This document shows, piece after piece, positions 43,481 to 50,272 of a stretch of 64,000 nt of DNA. This DNA is from Fluviicola sp. Lineage in GTDB: Bacteria > Bacteroidota > Bacteroidia > Flavobacteriales_D > Crocinitomicaceae. Location of the stretch: assembly GCF_029266855.1 (NCBI RefSeq), contig NZ_JAQSWB010000001.1, forward strand, positions 248,001 through 312,000. The letters are read 5' to 3'. Position 1 is the first letter of the stretch; every line of letters begins with the position of its first letter. The notes below the pieces were generated by a model that did no database searches, had not been told where the DNA came from, and worked only from the letters and a program-made list of their open reading frames with translations. The translations under genes and the position numbers were made by a program.

Positions 43481-43975
43481 TTATACTAAAAACGCTTCCA
43501 ATGACCCGTTAGAAGGTATCACTTCAACACGTTCACCCAAAGTGGTTGTTAAGGTCATGCCGACAAAGTCACATTTAATCGGATATCTCCGGTGCATTCT
43601 GTCAACCAGGGCAACCGTTTTCACACTGCGTACGGGCTGTTCCAGTATCTTCATAACTCCATATTGCATGGTCGTTCCCGAATTGATCACATCGTCTACC
43701 AGGATCACTGATTTTCCGTTGAACAATGTCGGATCAATAGAGCATTTGATCATTGAATCCAGGGGATGATCCTTATCCAGTTCTATTTTGAAATAAGTGA
43801 CTTCCTGGGAACTGTTCTTCCGGACGATCTCAGTAATCTGCTGTGCAAAAGTTTCTCCGTTTCCTATGATTCCACCGATAAACAGTTCGGGAATACCATA
43901 GGTATTTTCTAAAATTTCATGCGCCAGACGCATGATTTTTTGCTCAATTTGATGCTGATTTAAAACCAATTTCAT
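43481..43975 (-). CDS. Phosphoribosyltransferase-family protein (PyrR-like)
   Basis: 164 residues with the type I PRTase fold. The PRPP-binding loop is SVILVDDVINSGTTMQYGVM (residues 89-108), preceded by FIGGIIGNGETFAQQITE, and VKTVALVDRMHRRYPIKCDFVGMTL follows. Size and the RxHRxxPIxxDFVG-like segment resemble PyrR or xanthine/hypoxanthine PRTases. Which base it uses, or whether it is a regulator, cannot be told. Stands alone upstream of a 452-base intergenic region. Confidence 0.88.
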   Translation of the reverse strand: MKLVLNQHQIEQKIMRLAHEILENTYGIPELFIGGIIGNGETFAQQITEIVRKNSSQEVTYFKIELDKDHPLDSMIKCSIDPTLFNGKSVILVDDVINSGTTMQYGVMKILEQPVRSVKTVALVDRMHRRYPIKCDFVGMTLTTTLGERVEVIPSNGSLEAFLV

Positions 43976-44022
43976 GGAAATACTAATTTAATGTAAAAGT
44001 ACTTTTTTAAGCTCAGAAACGA

Positions 44023-44051
44023 ACACTTTTACTCAAACAAAGTGTCTTTTT
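44023..44051 (+). terminator. Terminator-like hairpin with no obvious upstream gene
   Basis: ACACTTT (44023-44029) pairs with AAAGTGT (44039-44045) across a 9-base loop and is followed by CTTTTT. It points along the plus strand, but the nearest upstream gene lies on the minus strand, so the transcript it would end is unknown. Confidence 0.45.
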
Positions 44052-44269
44052 AGAGAGGGCTGTCATGTCCATACCAAATTCCCTCAGCTAAACAAATTAC
44101 AGCTTAATTGTATCCTAAGAGTAATTGAAATGGAACAAATATTTCGCGCAGATTCACAAATTTTGAGGCGCTTACCAGTGGGAATTATGTGCTTTAATCT
44201 GGCAGCGACAAAATAGTAAGTTTAAACTATTTGGAATTTAGGTGATTTCCTGCTCTGGATCCCAGTCTG

Positions 44270-44309
44270 CTAAAGGGCTGTTCGCAATATCGCGAACTTG
44301 CAACTTTAG
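44270..44309. repeat. Nested inverted repeat around GTTCGC-N6-GCGAAC
   Basis: The core 18 bases (44280-44297) share the GTTCGC-N6-GCGAAC pattern with 11471-11488. Here they are enclosed by CTAAAG (44270-44275) and CTTTAG (44304-44309), giving a longer interrupted hairpin. Confidence 0.6.
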
Positions 44310-44400
44310 AACCCGTTAAAACACATTCGAACATCCTGTAATCTGATATAATGCCCCCTTTTAGCGGTAAAATTCAGAGATGATATTTAGCCGGAAAAAT

Positions 44401-44408
44401 TATCTTTG
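44401..44408 (+). promoter_or_regulatory. -7 element (TATCTTTG) of the channel/bestrophin unit
   Basis: TATCTTTG matches TAnnTTTG, 19 bases before the ATG at 44428. No TTG at 17-23 bases upstream. Confidence 0.5.
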
Positions 44409-44427
44409 GAATAAATAAAAGCGGGAA

Positions 44428-45093
44428 ATGGGAAGACTACTTGAATTTTTTGAACGAAGAAAGTATGAGGTTCTGCTTGTTGCATTGCTCCAGCATCTGT
44501 TTATTGGAATTTTCATCAGCGACCATGTCTCTTACCGGGATATTATCTGGCCCATTAATATGTTTTTGCTCGGGTTGGCTTGTACTGGAATCTTCCTGGG
44601 TAAAAACAGATGGAAAGCCTGGATCAAAAACCTGCTGTTCATCCTGGTAGTATTGCTTCCTGTTGGAATTTCCTTTGTAAAGGATGTAAGACTCTATTTC
44701 GAAGTACTGAATATCATTTACGTTATATTCTTTAGTTTCATTTTTTATGAAGTAGTGAAATTCCTTGTGAAACCAAGCTACATTGATACGGATGTGATCT
44801 CGGCAGCTGCCTGTGGTTATTTTTTACTCATCGAGATCAGTGTTTTCTTGCTGCAGCTGATGATTTACAATGATCCGCATGCCTTTCATGGAGTGGATAT
44901 GCGGGACAGCGCATCGATCTATATGGATTTGGTTTATTTCAGTTCGGTTTCCATGACAAGTATTGGTTTCGGTGATATTGTTCCCGCTGCACATGCTACG
45001 AAACTCGTTACTTCTGTACTGGGAATTTTAGGACATTTCTATACCGTTGTTCTGGTTGGGATAATCATCAGTAAATTTACTTCACGAAAATAA
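44428..45093 (+). CDS. Potassium-channel-family membrane protein
   Basis: 221 residues with about six membrane segments: four in the first ~110 residues (LLQHLFIGIFISDH, IIWPINMFLLGLACTGIFLG, LLFILVVLLPVGISFV, VLNIIYVIFFSFIFYEVVKFL) and a two-helix pore module at the end. The selectivity filter is T177-S-I-G-F-G-D183 in SSVSMTSIGFGDIVPAAHATK, the ion-channel family (PF07885) signature. There is no RCK or cyclic-nucleotide domain. It is cotranscribed with a bestrophin gene 6 bases downstream, suggesting joint control of membrane potential or volume, which is inference. Confidence 0.9.
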   Translation: MGRLLEFFERRKYEVLLVALLQHLFIGIFISDHVSYRDIIWPINMFLLGLACTGIFLGKNRWKAWIKNLLFILVVLLPVGISFVKDVRLYFEVLNIIYVIFFSFIFYEVVKFLVKPSYIDTDVISAAACGYFLLIEISVFLLQLMIYNDPHAFHGVDMRDSASIYMDLVYFSSVSMTSIGFGDIVPAAHATKLVTSVLGILGHFYTVVLVGIIISKFTSRK

Positions 45094-45099
45094 TCATAC

Positions 45100-46107
45100 A
45101 TGCATTCAGGAAAATCGTATCACATAGGAGAGTTTATTATTTGGACCCGGAGAAATATTTTCTGGCTGTTTCTAATCGGATCAATCCCGGTGGTTTTGTT
45201 TGAGGTATTTCAGATTCACTGGATCGCAATTCCATGGACAGTTGTGGCATTGCTGGGAACAGCTACCGCTTTTATTGTCGGATTTAAAAATACGCAGGCT
45301 TATAATCGTACCTGGGAGGCACGGCAGATCTGGGGCTCTATTGTCAACAGCAGCCGGTCATGGGGAGCAATGAGTAAGAACATGCTTAATGATGATGCCA
45401 AAAGCAAGGAGTTGATCTACCGCCATTTCGCCTGGCTGACAGCACTTCGTTATCAAATGCGTGATTCACGGATCTGGGAAACTTCTTCCAAGTCTTACAA
45501 CAAAGAATACCAGCGTTTTTACACCATTCCGGAGCGTCAAACATCGCTTGAATCAGAATTAATTAAATACATTGGGCAGGAGGAATTGGATGCCTTGTTG
45601 AAAAACAAGAACCGGGCAACCCAATTGCTGGCAAAGCAGTCGGAGCTGCTTCGTGAATTATTGGATTCAGGGCAATTGGATACCTTCCGATACATTGAAA
45701 TGCAAAAGATTTTGAATGAGTTTTTTGAGCATCAGGGGAAAAGTGAACGCATCAAGAATTTCCCTTACCCACGTCAATTTTCTACGATCAATACTTTTTT
45801 TATTCGCCTGTTTTGTTTCTTGCTGCCTTTTGGGATGCTTTTCGAATTTGCAAAGCTGAATGACTATGTGGACGGTTTCATGAAAGGTCACATGATCTGG
45901 CTGGTCGTTCCGTTCAGTGTTTTGATCTCGTGGGTTTTTACTTCCCTGGAGCAGGTTGGTGAAAGTGCCGAAAATCCCTTTGAAGGAAGTGCAAATGATG
46001 TTCCGATCTCACAGATCAGCCGTACAATTGAAATTGATTTGCGCGAAATGCTGGGCGAAACAGATTTGCCTGAAGCATTGGCTCCGGTGAATAATATTGT
46101 GTTGTAA
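45100..46107 (+). CDS. Bestrophin-family anion channel
   Basis: 335 residues. GFKNTQAYNRTWEARQIWGSIVNSSRSW is the bestrophin/UPF0187 signature after the first helices (~20-65, IFWLFLIGSIPVVLFEVF, WTVVALLGTATAFIVGFK). The last hydrophobic block (~225-280, FFIRLFCFLLPFGMLFEF, MIWLVVPFSVLISWVFTSLEQVGE) and NPFEGSANDVPISQISRTIEIDLREMLGE complete the family pattern. Bacterial homologues form pentameric ion channels. Directly follows the potassium-channel-like gene and precedes a TPR-like lipoprotein 19 bases on. Confidence 0.92.
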   Translation: MHSGKSYHIGEFIIWTRRNIFWLFLIGSIPVVLFEVFQIHWIAIPWTVVALLGTATAFIVGFKNTQAYNRTWEARQIWGSIVNSSRSWGAMSKNMLNDDAKSKELIYRHFAWLTALRYQMRDSRIWETSSKSYNKEYQRFYTIPERQTSLESELIKYIGQEELDALLKNKNRATQLLAKQSELLRELLDSGQLDTFRYIEMQKILNEFFEHQGKSERIKNFPYPRQFSTINTFFIRLFCFLLPFGMLFEFAKLNDYVDGFMKGHMIWLVVPFSVLISWVFTSLEQVGESAENPFEGSANDVPISQISRTIEIDLREMLGETDLPEALAPVNNIVL

Positions 46108-46126
46108 TTAAACTAAACAAACCGAA

Positions 46127-46879
46127 ATGAAATATCACTTGGTAATTCTTTTTCTGACCGCCTTTTTAGTTGCTTGTTCAGCCCAGGATAAAAAAGTCCT
46201 AATTGAAGGAAAGGAAGTGCCTATTTTTGATGCTGACAGTGAGTTCTTTCACGAGAAGGTTCGGAGCAGACTAGCCGCTTTCGATACCACCTTAACCCCC
46301 AAACACATGCTGTCGTATACGCATTATGTGCAGCTGTCGGCTCCTTTTAATCCATCAGATCTGGATTTGAAAGCGAAGAAGGTCTATAAGTTAAATGAAG
46401 AAAAGCAGTATCGGGATGCTCTTGAGAAATGCAGGGAATTACTGATGATTTCACCGAATAATATCACAGGATTCAAGGAAATGGGGTTTGCCTTCAAAAA
46501 ACTTGGAGAAGAAGATAGTGTTCAAATTTGTTTTACATTGATGGTGAAAGCAATTGAAGGAGCTAAGCTTTCCGGAAATGGTGATATTAAATCACCATAC
46601 GTTTTGAATAATTCATTTGAATTAACATCCCTGATAGAGGCTACGACTGGTTTGTATGTGGATAAATCGCCCGTTATTAAAGATTCAAAAGGAAGAATAC
46701 TTGTTTTGGGATTTGTTCAAAGCCCGCGAATGGGGAGGTTTGCTCTGATAAATCATTGGTTTACGTATCTAAAAGAAGGAGAGTTTGTGACAGAAGAAAA
46801 CTTGGACAAGCAGCAGGAGGAAGAAGAAAAGATGATGAAAGAAGAGATTGAACGCTTTGAAAAAGAATTTAATGATTAA
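46127..46879 (+). CDS. DUF4919-like lipoprotein with TPR-like helices
   Basis: 250 residues. Lipoprotein signal peptide with lipobox LVAC (C17). The middle (~85-145, YKLNEEKQYRDALEKCRELLMISPNNITGFKEMGFAFKKLGEEDSVQICFTLMVKAIEGA) is a TPR-like helix pair, followed by GNGDIKSPYVLNNSFELTSLIEATTGLYV, which recalls the DUF4919 pattern (G-DG-S-xxA-xVI). The last 30 residues are highly charged (KQQEEEEKMMKEEIERFEKEF), a likely short coiled coil. Third gene after channel and bestrophin on the same strand. Function unknown. Confidence 0.75.
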   Translation: MKYHLVILFLTAFLVACSAQDKKVLIEGKEVPIFDADSEFFHEKVRSRLAAFDTTLTPKHMLSYTHYVQLSAPFNPSDLDLKAKKVYKLNEEKQYRDALEKCRELLMISPNNITGFKEMGFAFKKLGEEDSVQICFTLMVKAIEGAKLSGNGDIKSPYVLNNSFELTSLIEATTGLYVDKSPVIKDSKGRILVLGFVQSPRMGRFALINHWFTYLKEGEFVTEENLDKQQEEEEKMMKEEIERFEKEFND

Positions 46880-47100
46880 TATAAAAGTGATTCTAAATAA
46901 ACTTTCTTATAGGTTAATCCTGGTTCTCAATTTCTTTTTGTAGTGGAGCTATTTTTCTTTATCTGCTTAGCGCATTGCTGTCCGTTTGCTTCAGTGTAAA
47001 AAACAGTTCTTCCAAAATAAGCAGCTAATTTAATGTCACTTTTATCCGATTATCTACACTTATAGAATAAAAAACTCACAGACGATTTGATGTAACATTT

Positions 47101-47120
47101 ATCTGCGTAAATCTGCGTGA
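47101..47120. repeat. Tandem 10-bp repeat ATCTGCGTRA x2
   Basis: ATCTGCGTAA and ATCTGCGTGA stand in tandem in the gap before the HExxH gene. This short phrase is commonly scattered between genes in Bacteroidota (from memory). Confidence 0.4.
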
Positions 47121-47173
47121 AAAAACGGATCATTTATATTTTAGTAAATAAACAAATCAAATAAACCGGGATC

Positions 47174-48604
47174 ATGAAAAAACTCCTCATACTCACAACT
47201 CTTTGTCTGCTGTTTCAAAACGCATTCACCCAGGATGCCATCGGTTTTCAATTCAAGATCAGCAAACCATATTGCATTTTCAACTTTTTGGAAGCGGCTA
47301 CCTATAGTCATTCCACTTCCCGGACGCTTCAGCAATTTATCGATGAGAAAACAAAAGGGGATAAGGAATTTGCAAAACTGGCAACTGATTTTGCACACAT
47401 TCAATTGGATTATCAGTTCAGGAGAGCGGACTTCCCCGAGAGTCGGCGGCAAACACGCACTACTTATGATTTGATTGATATTGCTTTGGTCAATTCAACG
47501 ACAATTGCAGAGTTCAGAGACCGGATCATCGGTATTTTGCCCAATAGTGAATTGCAGAAATTAATTGTGCTTATGCAACAGGCAGAAGGTTATTATGATC
47601 GTCTGATATGGAATGACAATGAAACAAAACTTATTGCTCAGCGAACTGCCCTGGAGAAATATACAGCGCAATGCTCGGAATCATTTACAAAGATCAATCG
47701 CTTTTACAATTCCAGCTGGATGAAGGAAATTCCCTTTGTTGTAGCGCTTTATCCCATTCCCGGGAAGAGTGGGAGTAGTACCGCGACACCACATGCAAAT
47801 AGTTTGTGTGTAGGAGTTTTGACGGATGAAACGGATCATGTGGGAAGGATAGGAGTGGTTCTTCATGAAATGTGTCATGTGTTATATGACGAGCAGTCCA
47901 GCGAATTTCAACACCAATTGGAAACTTATTTCACCGGAAACAAATCAGCTTACAGCCAGTTTGCCTATAACTTTTTTGATGAAGGATTGGCAACTGCCCT
48001 GGGAAACGGATGGGCGTATAAATACCTGAGCGGTGAACTTGATTCAACCGATTGGTACAATAATGAGTATATCAACGGATTTGGCAAAGCCTTGTATCCT
48101 ATGGTTGAAGAGTATATTTCAAATAACAAAACGCTGGATCAGGCATTTGTGAACAAAGCAATTGACCTGTTTGCAGCAGCTTTCCCGAATTCGGTCACCG
48201 ATTATGGGATACTTCTCAACCGGGTTTCTATTTACAATGATGCGGATGCAGGACCGGAGATCGATCAGGTGATGAATTTGATCGGAAGTTATTTTCAAAT
48301 GACAAACTCCGGTTTTTCCTCACCTATTTTGGATCCGACCGCGCTGGAGTATTTAAAAACAGGTCATCAAACTCAGTTGGTGATTATCGATCGAAACCAG
48401 GAAGCGAATATCAAACAAATGAAAAAGCTCTTCCCTGAACTTTCCAAAGTGAAATTCACTCCAAACAAGATCATGAGTTTTTTCGATTCCCAAAAAAGAC
48501 CGGTTATTATTTTATACGCGGAAGATAAAGCCAATTTGGAAATACTGCTAAAAGAAATGAAAGCTAAGAAGTACTTCGATCAAAAGAAGATCGTCCAGAA
48601 TTAA
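47174..48604 (+). CDS. Secreted HExxH protein, possible unassigned gluzincin metalloprotease
   Basis: 476 residues with a signal peptide (MKKLLILTTLCLLFQNAFTQ). A zinc-binding HEMCH motif (H231, E232, H235) lies in IGVVLHEMCHVLYDEQ and is followed 35 residues later by E270 in FFDEGLATALGNGW, the position expected of a third gluzincin ligand. The N-terminal ~200 residues are helical. The last ~110 residues (THQTQLVIIDRNQEANIKQMKKLFPELSKVKFTPNKIM) look like a separate alpha/beta domain. I do not recognise a MEROPS family. No T9SS sorting domain, so probably periplasmic. Activity is inferred from the motif only. Confidence 0.82.
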   Translation: MKKLLILTTLCLLFQNAFTQDAIGFQFKISKPYCIFNFLEAATYSHSTSRTLQQFIDEKTKGDKEFAKLATDFAHIQLDYQFRRADFPESRRQTRTTYDLIDIALVNSTTIAEFRDRIIGILPNSELQKLIVLMQQAEGYYDRLIWNDNETKLIAQRTALEKYTAQCSESFTKINRFYNSSWMKEIPFVVALYPIPGKSGSSTATPHANSLCVGVLTDETDHVGRIGVVLHEMCHVLYDEQSSEFQHQLETYFTGNKSAYSQFAYNFFDEGLATALGNGWAYKYLSGELDSTDWYNNEYINGFGKALYPMVEEYISNNKTLDQAFVNKAIDLFAAAFPNSVTDYGILLNRVSIYNDADAGPEIDQVMNLIGSYFQMTNSGFSSPILDPTALEYLKTGHQTQLVIIDRNQEANIKQMKKLFPELSKVKFTPNKIMSFFDSQKRPVIILYAEDKANLEILLKEMKAKKYFDQKKIVQN

Positions 48605-48655
48605 TAGAAAAACGAATCTAAGTTTATGAGTAAAACTTAACTAATTCATAATTAT

Positions 48656-49207
48656 CTAAAATTCCTCTTTATCCAGTTGCTTGCTTTCGGCTTCTCCGCT
48701 TTTCTTATTGATGTAGCGCTGGACAATGTCGCTGTTGGTCATAATTAAAAAACCAATGATGGATTGAACGATCCCTACAATTAAACTGGTAGCCATTGGA
48801 CTTTCATTAAAGGGGCGATCTTCGGTAATAAACGAATAAAGATTCTCAAATAAATTCGGGATTGCGGTTATAAATATAATTCCTCCGATCAGGATAATGA
48901 TGATTCTTAGAACCTTGTTGTATGGCAGTGTAATGTCAATTCGTGTTTCCTCAAATCCTCTTTCAAGTTTCAAAAGATCAATAATACTTTGCGTTTTCAA
49001 AATTAAAAACCGCAAGACAAGGAGGTAAAAAAGAATTGGTACGATTAAAAATAAGACTTGAAAAAAGATCACTTCCGATGTGCTGTAAGGAGCATTGTAT
49101 GCCACTAAAAAATTTATTACAATTTCAGGAAGCGATATGATTCCCCGGATAACGATCCAGATCCCGATGGTTTTAATAATTAAAAGCCAAAAACTACGTA
49201 TAGACAT
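48656..49207 (-). CDS. Four-helix membrane protein, paralogue of the 49304 gene
   Basis: 183 residues with four likely membrane helices (~8-30, 45-67, 100-122, 140-160). The paralogue at 49304-49915 shares the N-terminal pattern RxxWxLIxKTxGxWxIxxGxISLP, a mid-segment (FEETRIDITLPYNKVLRIIIILIGGIIFI versus FEHARIELAIPYSKSLKTIIILIGGILFL) and the C-terminal IMTNSDIVQRYINKKSGE. They are a tandem duplication 96 bases apart. No function is recognised. The short C-terminus (AESKQLDKEEF) looks like the original ending. Confidence 0.75.
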   Translation of the reverse strand: MSIRSFWLLIIKTIGIWIVIRGIISLPEIVINFLVAYNAPYSTSEVIFFQVLFLIVPILFYLLVLRFLILKTQSIIDLLKLERGFEETRIDITLPYNKVLRIIIILIGGIIFITAIPNLFENLYSFITEDRPFNESPMATSLIVGIVQSIIGFLIMTNSDIVQRYINKKSGEAESKQLDKEEF

Positions 49208-49303
49208 GATTTAGAAAGTTTCAAATTTGATACTTGCAAATATGCACAAATAAATAGTCCTGGCTTAAAAACGCAAGGTTATTTCCCAAATGATAATTCA
49301 TAA

Positions 49304-49915
49304 TTAAGCATTTACATCCTGATAATTATCGGAATGTAATTCGGCTTTCGGAATTAGGAATTCGGAATTTGATCTGTCAGTTGGCGTCCGCAATTGTTCC
49401 GTTTCTCCGCTTTTCTTATTAATGTAGCGCTGCACGATCCCACTATTGGTCATTATTAGGAAACTGATTACTGCCTGCGTGGAATAGACGATCATGTTGA
49501 TAGTTTTCTGGCTCTGGCTAAAAAATAAATCTTCTGTACTGAAGGAGTAAATATACTCTATCAGGTTTGGAACAGCTTTTAGAAAAAGAATTCCACCGAT
49601 AAGAATAATGATGGTTTTTAGTGATTTGCTATAAGGGATCGCGAGTTCAATGCGAGCGTGTTCAAACCGTTTTTCAAGTTTCAAAAAATCAATGGTCCGA
49701 TGGGATTTCAGGATCATAAACTGAAAAATAAGGAAGTAGAAAGTACTGATAAGCGTTAAATAAGCTATTTCAATGGTCAATGTTGCCAGGGAAAAAGGCT
49801 TTGCCAGAATATCAGAAACACTGCGGATCAAACTTGGCAAAGAAATGAGGCCGGTAATAATTAGCCACATGCCAAGTGTTTTTAGTATTAGGTACCATAG
49901 TGTGCGCGTTGTCAT
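49304..49915 (-). CDS. Four-helix membrane protein, tandem paralogue with extended tail
   Basis: 203 residues, same layout as the neighbour at 48656-49207 (four membrane helices, NKKSGE near the end). The last ~28 residues (RTPTDRSNSEFLIPKAELHS and DNYQDVNA) have no counterpart in the paralogue and are encoded by AATTCGGAATT-type intergenic repeat sequence, so the reading frame has probably run on into a repeat after loss of the original stop. Function unknown. Confidence 0.75.
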   Translation of the reverse strand: MTTRTLWYLILKTLGMWLIITGLISLPSLIRSVSDILAKPFSLATLTIEIAYLTLISTFYFLIFQFMILKSHRTIDFLKLEKRFEHARIELAIPYSKSLKTIIILIGGILFLKAVPNLIEYIYSFSTEDLFFSQSQKTINMIVYSTQAVISFLIMTNSGIVQRYINKKSGETEQLRTPTDRSNSEFLIPKAELHSDNYQDVNA

Positions 49916-50272
49916 AAGTTAAGAGTTTGTGTGTAGTGCCCCGAAATTGGATAAAAATTATGAGTAATCCAAATGTCCTCACTTATAATTAGTTACCGAC
50001 TTTGATTTTTAACAAATTCTGCTGAGAATTATTCTTTACCTAACTGCGTGCTTTTGGATCAATTCTGAATTCGAATCCCGATAACTATCCGGACAGCATT
50101 CGCAATTCGCAATTTGCAATTCAAATCGTGTTAATAACTCAGTAAAAAACAAAATCGGTTTTGTACGAGTCTGGATTAATTTCCATAAATTTGCGCTCAA
50201 TTTGTAGTATAGGTAGAGCCATTTACCATGTTGCAAAGATTAATTACAAATTGAACTCTTAAAAAGCGCATA
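49916..50272. other. Intergenic region upstream of carB
   Basis: 357 bases. The part at 50060-50130 is made of degenerate AATTCGCAATT/GAATTC-type repeats with a decayed CCCGATAACTATCCGG hairpin. The rest holds the carB promoter (50160-50193) and an ~70-base leader. No gene or attenuator-like hairpin is visible. Confidence 0.6.
50160..50193 (+). promoter_or_regulatory. Promoter of carB (TTTG-N22-TAAATTTG)
   Basis: TTTG at 50160-50163 is followed after 22 bases by TAAATTTG at 50186-50193, within the range for Bacteroidota promoters. The expected leader is about 73 bases to the ATG at 50273. Confidence 0.65.

Larger units (their letters stand above)
43976..44427. other. Long intergenic region with several hairpins
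   Basis: 452 bases without a credible gene. It holds a 12-bp palindrome AAAAGTACTTTT (43995-44006), a terminator-like plus-strand hairpin (44023-44051), an extended hairpin built on GTTCGC-N6-GCGAAC (44270-44309) and a TATCTTTG promoter element (44401-44408) for the channel gene. A small RNA is possible but there is no direct support. Confidence 0.6.
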
